A DNA stretch of 64,000 nucleotides, taken from positions 2,046,001 through 2,110,000 of the forward strand of contig NC_091280.1 of NCBI RefSeq assembly GCF_042100115.1. Direction: 5' to 3'. A program made the translations under genes and the position numbers. Positions 9,426-21,538 of this stretch are shown piece by piece. The notes under the pieces were generated by a model, which saw only the letters and a program-made list of their open reading frames with translations, was not told the DNA's origin and searched no databases. The DNA is from Alternaria dauci. Lineage: Eukaryota > Ascomycota > Dothideomycetes > Pleosporales > Pleosporaceae. The first letter of the stretch is position 1; each line of letters begins with the position of its first letter.

Positions 9426-12400
9426 TTATTGCGGCGCTCCAATAGCCTGCAACTTGGCCAGCTCAAAGTAAACTCCCTTCTTGGCCACCAGATCGTCGTG
9501 TCTGCCCTTCTCCACAATCTTGCCTTGGTCAAAGACATAGATCACGTCGGCGTGTTGGATCGTGCTCAGGCGATGCGCGATGGCGATTGTAGTGCGCCCC
9601 TGTGCTGCCGAGTCGAGGGCGGCTTGTACAACGCGTTCGGATGTCGAGTCGAGGGCTGATGTGGCTTCGTCGAGAAGCAGGACCTTGGGGTCGCGGAGGA
9701 GGGCGCGGGCAATCGCTATACGTTGGCGCTGGAATTGATGTTAGCAAAGATTAAGAACAAGAGGAAAGAATGGAGGAACGTACCTGGCCACCGGATAGGA
9801 GAGCACCTTTTGCGCCCACCAGCGTGTTGAAACCATCAGGTAATGATGTGATGAAGTCGTAGATGTTGGCGTCTTTGCACGCTTGTATCACCGCCTCATC
9901 GCCCAGGTCTTCCTTGTCGGCGAGGATGTTTTCGCGAATCGTGCCCGTGTAGAGAGTTGTTTCTTGACTGACGATTGCCAGTTGCGATCGGTAGTCTTGG
10001 AGATTGTAGTCTTTCAGGTCCACATCGTCGACGAGCACGCCGCCACTTGTTGGGTCGTAGAACCGTTCGAGTAGTTGCATCACGGTTGACTTTCCACTGC
10101 CAGAGGCACCGACAAGTGCAATGAACTGACCTGGTTTGGCTGACAGACTGACACCACGCAGCACACGATGATCAGGTCTGCCAGGGTACGTGAAACGTAC
10201 GTCCTGTAGCTCGACCTTGCCGCTCAGCCTCTCAATCTTGATGCCCTCGGGCGACCAGTGGTCGATCTTAGGAATGCGGTTCAGGAATGACTTGAGGAGC
10301 TTGGCCGCGTCCCTCGCTTCGCCCATGTCAGGGGCAAAGGAGAAGATTGCACCAGCTGACTGGGCGCCGTTGATGATGGACGAGTAGACTATGAAGAACT
10401 GCAAGACAGTGTACTCCCCGCTGAACATTAGACGTCCTCCGTACCAGAAGACAAGAGCAAAGATGAACATGCTGAGGCCCTGAGACGTTGCAAAGAGCAC
10501 CGCTGACACGTTTGTGAACTTGAAGTAGCCCTTGCCCTGGTCCGCAAGTTTTACGTGGTATGTACCCAATAGGTACTTCTCCAATGAGAGTGAAGCCACT
10601 GTGCGGATAGATGAGGCTGCTTCACAAGCAAAGCTGGCCGCATCAGACGTCTCTTTGGTTCGTTTCTCCATGCGAGTAAGAGCGTAGAAGCGGAAGTAAC
10701 CACACGCGATAACGAGTGGAATGGTCGCAGAGCACACAAGCGCCAGCTTCCAACCAAAAGAGCATGCAACGATAATGGCGACGAAAATGGAAGCAGCAGC
10801 GCTGACAATCGTTCCGAGCGTAGAGCCACTGAGACCAGCAAGACGATTTGCTTCCGACGAAAGGAAGTTGCTGAGCGCGCCAGAAGTTACGGTGTCTCCG
10901 TCGAAGAACTCCATGTCCTGACGAAGCATAGCCCCGAAAGCGCGCGTTCGCACGCTACCAACAAGCCTGGCGGATCCTCTTGACAGAGTCATACCCTGTA
11001 CGTAGTAGAAGAAGCCGATAACGATTCCGAGCATGAGAAACATGCCGCACCAGAAGTTTACGTTGAGTCCACCGAGAGACGTTCCAGGAGATAGAAGCGA
11101 GTTGATGGAGTTACCTAGGAAGATGGCTTGAATAGCAGGGTTGCAGCCAGCGAGGAAACTGAACACCAGTCCCAAGGTCATGGTAGTGTGCTCGCCCCTG
11201 TTCATTTCCCATGCAAACTTGACCAACTCCCAAGTACCGTATTCCTTCTCTTGCTCATCTTTTCTTGCCGCGGATTCTGTGGGGGCGGATGTTGTGGTTC
11301 GCAACAAAGCAAGCTTCTCTTCGTTGGCAATGCCTTCGGTCTTGCTATCAGGGTCGTCCAGAAGCGTCATCCTGTTGGCGGGGCTGATCTTAGACGTAAG
11401 CTCTTGGGCCTGTACCAGACTTGCGTATACAGCTTTGCGGTCAAGAAGCTCTTGATGAGTGCCTTGCTCGACTATTCGGCCCAACGCCATAACCACGATG
11501 TTGTCGGCGTTTTTGATAGTGGAGAGTCGGTGGGCGATAACAATGGTAGTACGTCCTTGCGATGCGCGGTCAAGAGCCTCCTGAACTGCAGTTTCAGATT
11601 TGGTATCGAGGGCTGCAGTAGCTTCGTCCAGGAGAAGAATCTTGGGGTCCGACACGATAGCACGAGCGATTGCAACACGCTGCTTTTGTCCACCTGAAAG
11701 CAAGCCACCGCGTTCTCCAACCTTGGTCTGATACTTTTCCGGAAGGTCCATGATGAAGTCGTGAGCGTTGGCAATCTTGGCAGCATTCTCGATGAGCTCC
11801 ATCTTCTTCTCATCCGATACGTCTGCATACTCTGTGTTGACCAAACCATGCAAAATACTTTCGTAAATTGTGGTGCTGAACAAGACGGGTTCCTGGCTGA
11901 CGATAGCCATGTGTTGCCTCAACCAGCGCAGGTTCAAGGTTGTAATGTCTCTGCCATCCAGGAAGATTTGGCCCTCCATCGGGAGGTAGAAGCGCTCTAA
12001 CAGTCCAACGATGGTCGACTTTCCGGATCCAGATGCACCGACAAGCGCAATCATCTTGCCCGATGGAACATCCAGGTTGAAGTCCGAGAGCACAGTAGTG
12101 TCCGGTCGAGATGGGTACACATGCTTCAAGTTCCTGAACTCAAGGTTGCCAACAAAGTCGTCTGGCACAATGCCTTCATCCGTTTCCGGATCGATCGGAG
12201 AAATTCGTTCGATCGTGTTGAAAACCTTGGTAGCGGCGGCGGTAGCTCCACCAAAAGCCTGGAGATGCGGTAGGTTTTGTCCGATAGAAAAGCCAGCAAT
12301 CATAAGTGCCATGACAACGGTAAGGATGTTGGAGACGCCCAGTTCCCCATCGTCAAGGAACCGTTTTCCTTGCCAGAATGCAAGACCGTACTGAAGGTTT

Positions 12401-13390
12401 AGCACACCCATCATACCGGCAATCATCATGGATAACCAAAACTTCGCCTTGAAGTCATGTACAGTGGCGCGGTCCACGAAAGCTTTGTATTTCGACTCGA
12501 GTCGCTTCTGGGTACCGTATGCGGCAACGTTGCGAGCTGAAGATAGGACTTCCTCGGCAAGAGAGGCAGCTGTAGCGTATTCGTCGATGGACAGTGTCTG
12601 AGCTTTCTTCATCAGGGTACCATTGACACCCATCATCATGATGAGTGCTAATGTTGCGGCCAACATGATGAGGGAAAGCTTCCACGATCGTATGAACCCA
12701 ATGATGATGGCAGTCACAAACATGGACACTCCGGTCACGAAGAGACCAATCTTCTGACCAATGCCATCTTGCACCAAGTTCATGTCGGAGCTAATGCGAG
12801 TGGTGATTTCACCAGATCCGAGAAAGTCGAAGAAGGCGATGTTCTGTCTGAAAATGGCACGTAGGTACAGCTCCCGGATCGCCCGTGTGATGCGTTCTCC
12901 AGTGTAGGAGAATCCTATGATACTGATGTACGAAGTGACAAACGATCCAATGCCAAGGTATACAAAGTACAGAGTATACTGATTGATCTGATCCTGGAAT
13001 TTGGCCGCAGCGACAGCGTCGACTGAGAAGCTGGTAAAGCTGCCGGCAAAATTACCGTATACAATCTAGATCTCAAAGTTAATCGTGGTTTATTGAAGTG
13101 GCCGGGTAGCTACCTACAGTCATGAGGGGCATGACAGCTCCGGCCGCAATACTGGCGATCAACGCCACGACCATGATGAGCTTGTCCTTTGCGGTGGCAT
13201 ATCGAAACAGTGAGAAATATCCCACTGTGAGGTTAGGCGCTGTTAGTTGTCTTTCGATTATGTCCTTCTCTTGATCACTGAGGCCAGCCATGGGTGGTCT
13301 AGCCTCCTTTTCGGCATGCAACTCATGCTTCTCGTCAACAGCCGCAGAGATGGCTGTCCCCGTCGACGTTGCTGAGTCCTCGTTGTCCAT
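9426..13390 (-). CDS. ABCB-type full-length multidrug transporter
   Basis: Three exons (13118-13390, 9784-13065, 9426-9728) give 1285 residues, the usual size of fungal P-glycoprotein/Pmd1-like pumps in the order TMD-NBD-TMD-NBD. NBD1 has Walker [10 protein letters not shown] near residue 434, signature [15 protein letters not shown] and Walker [16 protein letters not shown]2 has a second GASGSGKST and a signature split by the last intron: LSGGQ ends exon 2 and [11 protein letters not shown] opens exon 3, followed by [12 protein letters not shown] and [14 protein letters not shown]. The first intron joins MPLMT to [10 protein letters not shown] within the first transmembrane segment. The N-terminus is acidic and cytosolic. 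The family exports hydrophobic drugs, pheromone peptides or toxins across the plasma membrane using ATP; the substrate here cannot be read from sequence. The protein ends in [10 protein letters not shown]. Confidence 0.95.
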
Positions 13391-15283
13391 TGCTCAAGGC
13401 GATGAGCGTGTCTTGTCGTTGCTGATACTTGGCGCGCAGCAGTGGTAGTACCTCCAAGAAGTGCTAGGGAGATGTCGCAGAGGAAAGGGACAATTGTCCC
13501 GCGCAATTACTTTGAGAATCCTCCACGGCGCCACTCACGGGCCTAGAAGACTAGAGATCCTTGTAGTGCAAGGCCAAGCCGTTTTCCGAGCCGGGCGGCA
13601 CTATGCTTATTGGGGAGAGTTGCGCGATCTAAGCTTCTCGGCTGGGTGGATAATGTCCCCAAATCGGTATGAAGCGTGCGGCTCGTTTCGTCCGGGGGGC
13701 TTTGAATACGACAGATACGTTGGGTGATTGCGCAACACCAACACGTGAGTGGGCGAACGAGTCACTGGCTCTGGAGATGCACCAAAGGGATGAATGACGC
13801 GTTTGTCAGTGGCAATAGTATGAGTGCATGAGAATATGATGGATACAAAACAAGTGATGGCAGCCACTGTTCTTCGCGTTGAAATGTCTTGAGAAGAGAC
13901 TGAACGCAGAAATGCACTACATATACGAGATGACTCGGGAGGAAACGTGTCTGCCTAGAGCATGCGATAGTCATAGTCGGGGTTGACGCACAACTTTCCG
14001 TTGCGGTGAGCGTGCAGGGTTGCAAGAGTATTTACCGCATACGACGAGTGCGAGTGCGAGCTGCATCTCGGACGGAACTGATGGCCGGTCCTCGGGGACT
14101 ATGTGCCCCCGATGTCAGTAGCTGGCGTGCTGAGCCCAGGGCTGCCCTTTCTCCCCGCACAAACTCGCAGCTTTCCAAGATGTCCTTGACCTCGCGCGTA
14201 CTTCGTATTGTTCTGTTGTCCAATCACACAATGGCAGATACTTTGTGTTTCGGCGCGACTATTACTGGCGGCCGGTTGCTGCATCAGTGCGTCATCGATA
14301 ACCACAGTAGTGTAGTCCCTCCATAAGCACATTTCACGTTCAGAACTCATGTGCCATTAACCTCATCACTAAAAACAAAACACGTAAACAAGATTGTTTT
14401 AGTCGCTGTGGCTTCGTAATCGCTCGACTTTACGAGCATCTACGACTCTGTGGCGTCTAGGCACCAAGAATATATTTTTGTTTAGGCATCAAGCATCAAA
14501 CATCGCCAAGCGTGCAAGATGGCCAGATGCGCTGAGTGCGGATTTCGTGTGAACTCCGTAGGTGCGAAATTCGCGGGTCCCGAGATTTGGGTGGGCGTCG
14601 CCTCCCCAGGTAACGGAGCGCTTGAGCCGCCCTGAATTATTCACCGCGGCCAAGATTGACCTATCACATGCATGCTTCGCAGAGTACATTGGCCCTAGCA
14701 ATATCAAATGCAGCCCTTGTAATTCGACGCTGGACGAAGACAATACTAAGAGCCCAAATTCCTGATGATGCTCAAGTAGGGCTGTCCCGATCAGTTCTCA
14801 CTGAACCCTTGGTCAAGCCCGTCCAGCCAGCTTGGTCCGCCACCCACACCTACTTCATAAAAACAATTTATTCTCTCTCAGCCTCCAACAAGCAACACGA
14901 ACCAAAGAGCAGCAGTTTCCCAAGCACTCGGTTCAGCATACACTCTACAGAAGAAATACCCCGACAAACACAACCCGGCACTGCACTTGTCGTAACTTAG
15001 TCATCGAAACATGTGACAGGTAGTCTAAATGTACTGCTGGCGGCAGGAAATTTAATGGTACCATCAGAGATCACTGTTGTTGTATCAGGTAAATCGTAGT
15101 GGCCATCAGTCAACGGGCGCAAAAAGGAATCACTTAGTAGCCAACCTCAAGTAGCAGTACGATTATACCGCAAGGCCACAAGGACATGAATTTCATGTTT
15201 ATCAAACAAAATGCGATAAGATATCGCTATGCAGCATCAATCACAACAGAAGCACAAGTCTCATCTAGTGCTTCACTCTCACC
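13391..15283. other. intergenic, 1.9 kb
   Basis: Lies between the start of the ABC transporter gene and the 3' end of the haem dioxygenase gene, both on the minus strand. Only short frames without domains. The part nearest 13390 should hold the transporter promoter. Confidence 0.5.
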
Positions 15284-17237
15284 CTACGCATTAGTCTCTT
15301 TCCCCTCATACCTCTTACTCGCATCCATCATCTTCCAAGGCGCAAAAGCTGTTTCTCACGTCAGTAACTTTGCTGTTCCTCCCAAAGACACAGTAAAACT
15401 TACGATTTCCACTCTTCCCCAACACGCCCTCCAATCCCGGAAAATGTCTGGCCAACACATCCTTCATGCCCCCGTTCTGCACCCACCGCATGCCAACCTT
15501 ACTATACGTCTTCTCATTCCAATCCCCCGCAATAAACCGATCACTCTTCAACCGCCTGCTCGCCATCAAGATGAACACGCGAAACGCCGTATCGCTGAAT
15601 CCAAAGCCCGCAGGCAATGGCTCTGCAAGACACCCGACCAGTAAATCCACTTTCTCAATATCCTCGTTGTAGATTCCCGCTAGTTTCTCTGCAACGACTT
15701 CGTTCCCGCCTGTGAGCTCGAGGAAAGAAGTCACGGGCGCCAAGTGGAAGAGCCGACGAAAAGCATTGTAACGCGGAACACCTCTCTCCCTATCCCTGAG
15801 GACATCGATGGTCGAAAGATCAATGTGTCGGCCATCCGGCGTATGTAGATCGCGTAAGAAATCCGGTGTATTATTCAGCGTGATAGCCCCCGGGTAGTTA
15901 ATCCCAAAGCTATAGAACACATCCGAGAAACCCAAAGCATCGTCTTCCAACGGCGCTCTCGCTTTCTCAAACGCCACGTCGCGGATAGAACGTGTCGTCT
16001 TGTGCTCCCCAGTTCTGGAATCAAAGAAAGCGACCGTATCGGGTACGAGAGCATGCATACGATACACACTCACAAACTCCTCCGTCAGCGCATACGGCGC
16101 AGCATGGTGCTCGACGCCCGACCCCGGGATCCCAGAAATCGCTTCCGAAGTAGCGGATACACGACCGAGTAACTTGTACAGTCTCTCGCCCAGGACACCC
16201 CACCAGTTCGCGTTCATGCTTATGTCAAGCACGGGGTGCGCGAGGATAGCCGGCGTCCATTCCACCGTGTGTATCTTGGCCATGAGCGCGCAGTTGACTA
16301 GACGCGCGGTGTCGAAAACGCGCTCGTTGCTCCATGAGGGATACGCGGCGACGAGGGCGTCGCAGATGGCGTTGTGCTCGAGGACGAAGAGCGTGTGCAG
16401 CATTTCTAGGCCGAGCCACCAGTTTGTCATGAATCCTGTCTGCGGGATCCCGTTTGAGTCGCGGGGGAGGAAGGTAGCGATTTTCTGGGCGTCGACGGTG
16501 AGTTTGCCGTTTTGGCTCTGTCCGCGTAGTTCGGTGGTGCGGACTTCGGTGCTGCCGTAGATTTGACTGCCGTCCCACCAGTGGGTGTTGATGTTTTTGT
16601 ATGCTGGAGTGGTCTTGTTGGTTATGTCCAATGCGGCGTCCGACTGGGTTTGTTCAATCTTCATGTTGCCGTCTGACGAGTTCCACTTGTCACCCTCAGG
16701 AAGCGGGACGTTGTAAGTTTCCGAGGCGGAGTTCTCGTGCTGAAACCAATCGTGGACTTGGAACTGAATCCAAGCCGCAGCTAGAAGGTTCAGACTCGTT
16801 GCAGGCTTGAACTTGTCCCTCTTCAATAGCTGCTCGCTGACCAGTCGAGGGTTTGGTGTCATGAGCTCCTCCTCGCTTGGCTTTGTGGTGTATTCGCGAG
16901 GTACGTTGCGGCCGAATCGCATACCTGTGCATCCCATCTTTGGTGCCGAGAGATCGTTGAACAGACCGTCTGAGTGGCGAGTGTGCAAATACTGCTCATC
17001 AGATAGATGTGGACATCCAGGGGTGCCTTGGTCATTGGGAGAGGGGTATACGTCGTGTAGGTTCTTTTGGCGTAGCTCGTAGCGGAAGGCGGCGACATTG
17101 AGGACGCCGACCCAGGTAGGCAGCTTATGCCATGGTATGGTGTTATTCACGCCATGGAAGATGCGTATGAGGGCGCGTTGAGGAAGACCAGGCTTGTAGG
17201 TGTAAGCCTTTGGCTTGTTTTGGTCGGAAACACCCAT
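15284..17237 (-). CDS. alpha-dioxygenase-like haem peroxidase family protein
   Basis: Exons 15404-17237 and 15284-15348 encode 632 residues. The terminal intron (donor GTAAGT, acceptor AAACAG) replaces a spurious frame and gives the ending NPFAPWKMMDASKRYEG. The start is ATG 17237 (MGVSDQNKPKAYTY); the longer open frame upstream has no good start. Haem-binding residues of the animal-peroxidase/cyclooxygenase superfamily are visible: distal His in IQFQVHDWFQHEN (about 162), THWWDGSQIYGS (about 218-229), and the proximal YRMH (Tyr about 392, His about 395) within EEFVSVYRMHALVPD. Tyr three residues before the haem-ligand His is the radical-forming arrangement of plant alpha-dioxygenases, which oxygenate C2 of fatty acids. 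There is no fused P450 domain, unlike the Ppo psi-factor oxygenases. No leader peptide. Confidence 0.88.
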
Positions 17238-18073
17238 GGCTTGAACGCAATTAGAGATCAGTTCCTGATACCTTGATGAATTTTGACGGCGCGCGAAATA
17301 AGAAAGAGAAAGATACAGGATGCACTGGGAAAGCTCAGTTCGACACAGAGTATATGCATACAACAGCCGCATACTTTGCGTCGCGGTCAGAACAGCAAGG
17401 CAGCTGTTTAATCTCAGCCCTAATACAACAGTTACCAATTGCATTGAAGTATCCATTTCTGTCAGCAACTCTTGCAAGGGAGAGTGTCATGGGTGCATCA
17501 GCTCCTCGAATGACTGATCACCCTCACTGACCAAACCAGCAAGACCTGCAAGGCCCTTTAAACCATCTTACTCCACTATTCAGCCTGCCAGCATTTATTC
17601 GTGATATGTTTATTTCCTCCCATCAGCCTGTGACGGTTTCGAACAATGGTACGTTGGCTAGGCTTTCCAGACAATCACATGTCCAAATGTTACACGATAC
17701 TGCCTTTCCGAGGGCGGCTTACCTCATCTGAGAACCGGGTTCCTTAAGAATGAGTGGAGTTGGTGGCTGACGGATAAGCAGGGACCCATGCAACAAACAC
17801 TTGCATCAGCTCTCATGTTGCACCTGGAGGCTAAGTCAGACACATGCACTTTGCAATCAAGTAGTTGCCTGTGTGACTGGCACCGAAATCCATTCCGGCG
17901 CTGACCGTCCAAATCCGCAAAGCAACAAGTTCTCGATTGCTGACTTGAGAAAGCGCGAAGAGCCTAGCAATGCCTTTGAAAATGTACGATTTCACACGCT
18001 GCCATGCTAGAATCACGCGTGTCCGGGCCTGTTAGGCGCTCCCCGGCAAAAACGCAGAGTATGGTGCCAATGA
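17238..18073. other. intergenic
   Basis: Promoter side of the haem dioxygenase gene and 3' flank of the receptor gene. No coding evidence. Confidence 0.5.
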
Positions 18074-19633
18074 CTAGGCACCTCGAAGATCGTTGTGCCG
18101 CTGCAAAGGGAGGGAGAATATGGAGGACGGTGACGTGGGTCGCGAGTATGTGGTCGGTGGATATGACAGCGCGCGGATCCGTGCTCTAATCTCCTCCTCT
18201 TCCGCGCTATGGAAAATGCTCGTTTCATCGTAATACTGGTCGTCTACATGGCCTCTGGAGGAACTATAGGCCCGAGTTGGTGTCTCCAATATATCGATAC
18301 TGTCTCTTCGCAGATTCATCGCCATCCCCGTAGCGGTAAGACCAGGCAGTGAGGTACGTCCACCGTAGTAATATGATGGGCCACGAGATGGTTGACCACA
18401 ACTCATTTTTTTGAACATGCGCTTGAAGAGCGGCTGGACGGATGGCGCGGAAGCGCAGATAATCGCGGTGTTGATCTCAACTTGGGACCTATGTGTCGAG
18501 ACATGCCATTAGCATTCGCCTCGTGTCTGCGCGGTGGGGATGTTTGACTTACCAGAAGATGATGTATCCGCCGTAGTACCGAGAACGATCTCCACTGTTT
18601 GCCCAGAGGTACAGACTCCAAAGTCGTATTGCCGACGCTATCGGAACGAATAGACTCACAGAGAAGATTGCAATGATGAACAAACGTTTGCCTCTTCGCA
18701 TGCGCAGCGAAAGTAGAACCGGCATTGGAAGAAGCAGAACGACAAGATCGGAGCCAAGACTCCAGCCTGCTTGCCAATAAAGAACAACCCTCAGGTCGAA
18801 ACAGTCGCCAACACCCCAACCGGAGAGTATGGCTGGGGATACGGCGTACGATGGGTCTCTTGGACATTGAAAGGCCACGATTAAGATACAGTAAATGCTG
18901 ATTATGATGACGATAACAATCGATGTTATGACAAGTCGTCGAAAGGTTCGTTGGGTTGCAAAAGGAATGTAGACTAAGTAAGAAGTGACCGTGTCAGCGC
19001 ATTTCCAGAGTGGATATGGTTGTCATGGAACTCACAAAACAATATCGAGAGCTTTATAAAGCACATGATGGACAAGTAGCCGATGTGGTAGGCGTACCCT
19101 TTCCCTTGGTTAATGCGGCTCGCTGCAGGGTTGAGACAGTTGCTCACATGATATGGCAGACCCAAACAGCCAGTAGTTCCAGAACGCATCTGCCTCCTCC
19201 TGTGTGGCCTTTAGAGCGGTATTAGCATGTTGCCACCGGACATCGCAGTGGAAAAAGCACTTGTACTCACCGTTGGCGGAACCTGTGGAGTACGCTTGGT
19301 GCCAGAACCAAAGGATAGCTGGTAATAGTTACAGGCGCAAAGCCCCCAGGTAAGAAGCTTCAATGCATTAGTTTTTTGCAAGCGCATGTCGCCGAGCGGG
19401 TTTCTTACTCACCAATGCGCACGCCATCATGTAGTCGCTCATGCTGACTTTTCCTACGATACATTTTCGAGTACAGAAGCTGATATCGATAAGCGGGATG
19501 GTAGCGAAACGTTATATGGATAGACGGACCGAATGACAAGTACTATCGTCGAAAGGCTTGCGAGAGTGAAGACAGTGATCAGGATCCTAGGCCGTAGGTC
19601 TTCCAGGAGGAAGAAGGCCTTGAAAACATCCAT
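18074..19633 (-). CDS. PTH11-like rhodopsin-domain membrane protein, seven exons
   Basis: A seven-exon model (19530-19633, 19413-19479, 19271-19357, 19148-19208, 19036-19104, 18553-18973, 18074-18488) keeps one frame for 407 residues. It reads as the fungal seven-helix rhodopsin domain: LRPRILITVFTLASLSTIV (TM1), IRFCTRKCIVGKVSMSDYMM, MACALLLTWGLCACNYYQ, FWNYWLFGSAIS, GYLSIMCFIKLSILFFY (the KLSILFFY motif is characteristic), LVITSIVIVIIISIYCILIV, a long loop with cysteines, and CTVEINTAIICASAPSVQPL-type final helix as SQVEINTAIICASAPSVQP. The tail is Ser-rich with GTP-independent Tyr/Arg stretches. The last three exons are secure; the first four rest on frame and motif fit, including one 43-base intron and one weak donor (CG|GTCCGT). 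Such proteins are proposed surface sensors; the ligand is unknown. Confidence 0.75.
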
Positions 19634-21538
19634 GACTGCCCAACATGGAGATAAGAACGCAGGGTCCGGATGGTAACTGAAATGGACGCCTGCAGGTTCG
19701 AAAGACTGGGGATCAGTTCTCGAGTATATGTTATGAGGGTACACCAGCCGTTCGTGGCCCAGACTTGCTAGCTGATTTCGAATCAAAGGTCCGGGATCGC
19801 ACTAATGAGCAGCGAACAAGCCACGGATGGGGAATGGAGCGTTAGCAGCGCAGCGACTACATGGCAAACCTGGTCAAACAAGGGCGTCTCTCGGCATCCG
19901 CAAATCCTACGACCAACGCCCACCGTTAGTGTACAAACATGTGAGATTGGCCCTTGTCAGACTGTATAGTTGGCGGTTTGATGGCAAGGCATGTGTTTAT
20001 GGGCTCGGTGTAAGGTGCCGAAAATCTGTTAGTAAGGACACAGGTGATGCGGGACTGATGGTATTGTATGCTGCCAGCATCCAGTTATCCTTGCGTGGCC
20101 ATGTGTACGAAACATATCATTGCCTTACGGCACGGTGTTCGGGTGGTGCTGCCGAGCTGACTCGGACTTATACTGACTCCTGTGTGTCAGATCATCTAGG
20201 CGATAAGCGTATGCTCCTGCGTGATGGATCAACAGCCGCCAACCAGCATCGCCAAAGGTGATGCGGCGCAGTCGATGGCGGCTGCTCATCTCAACAAGGT
20301 TCTGGATGTGAGGTACGGTCGGATGCCATCGTCATGAGTTTGGAAGACTTGTGGCCGTGCCCTTGATAGACTGAATAGAACCGCCGGCAATGTCTGACTC
20401 TGCGCACAAAGCCATTGTAAGCTCGAGAAAGGTTGGTAGCGATGCCGCAAGATACCACAAGTACGAAAGAAACGACGACGGCGTGTGATGTGTATGCAAG
20501 GGAGGATGCCATCAAATATAACTACCCGCGGCTAGTCCATGTTGGTGTGTCGCGGCTCGACCACTACTGCAGACTGTATGAAGCGAGCTGCCCCACGTCA
20601 GCATCTCAGAGCTGACTGGGTGAAAAAGCCAAGGCAAACTGCGGCATGAACCAAGCGTGCAGGAGAAATCTCGTTGTCCACGAGACGCGCCCGACAGTCA
20701 GGTCTTTGGACATGTCGACGTAATGCTGAGGTCTCGATCGAGAGAGGGGATCCTGTGGACGCAGTGATCGAGAGCCGGCTGAGCGATGACAAAAGCTTGG
20801 ATCAACAGTGAAGTGGACACGATGGAAGAAGGAAGGCGGTGGTCATGACTGGAGGGGAGAGTGTGTCGAGCGTGTAATGTAATGTCCTGCATGCGTTCGC
20901 ATGAAGGGAACTAGCAGGCGACCGGATTTGGCCAGTGAGACGAACAAGAATTAAATATGCTTGCATAGCATCATAGATGTGCCGTCGTGGGAAGGAAGTG
21001 AGATTGAATGGTCTACCTGAAACATGGACGAGACTCGTCGCACGTTGGAAGCTGGCGTTGGTGGGTGAGATGGCGATAGGCATTGGGTAGCGGGAACGGC
21101 GAGATTGCACTAGGGGATGTGCCTGGAGACAGGAGAGCTATTCGGGACCCTGAAGCCCTCTGCGCATACGTCAGCGCCACGTGACGATCAACAACGCAAA
21201 GAACGAGGCATGGTAGAGTGTCAACTCGGGGCTTATCAATGCTACACAAGACACTGAGCTCTACACAGACTTCACTCGTGCACATACCATCCACCTACTC
21301 TGCTGAGACGTTCGAGATTGTTCTCCGTTGAGCAAGAGGCGCCCGACTGCCGTTTTTGATTGCAGGTCAAGGGTGTATCCCACTCGGCAACTTCCTTGAA
21401 AGCGACGATAGCCACCGCGTGACGACACAAGGACAGGTTTACTGCCTGCCATAGGCCCGAATCGCAGCTTCTTGTATAGGGCGCACATCTCGCATCTTCC
21501 ACCTTTTCCCACATCGCGACACTGTCAGACGGACCACG
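19634..21538. other. intergenic, 1.9 kb
   Basis: Divergent upstream region between the receptor gene and the next plus-strand gene. I see no gene. Several short frames exist but none shows a domain or consistent splicing. Confidence 0.5.
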
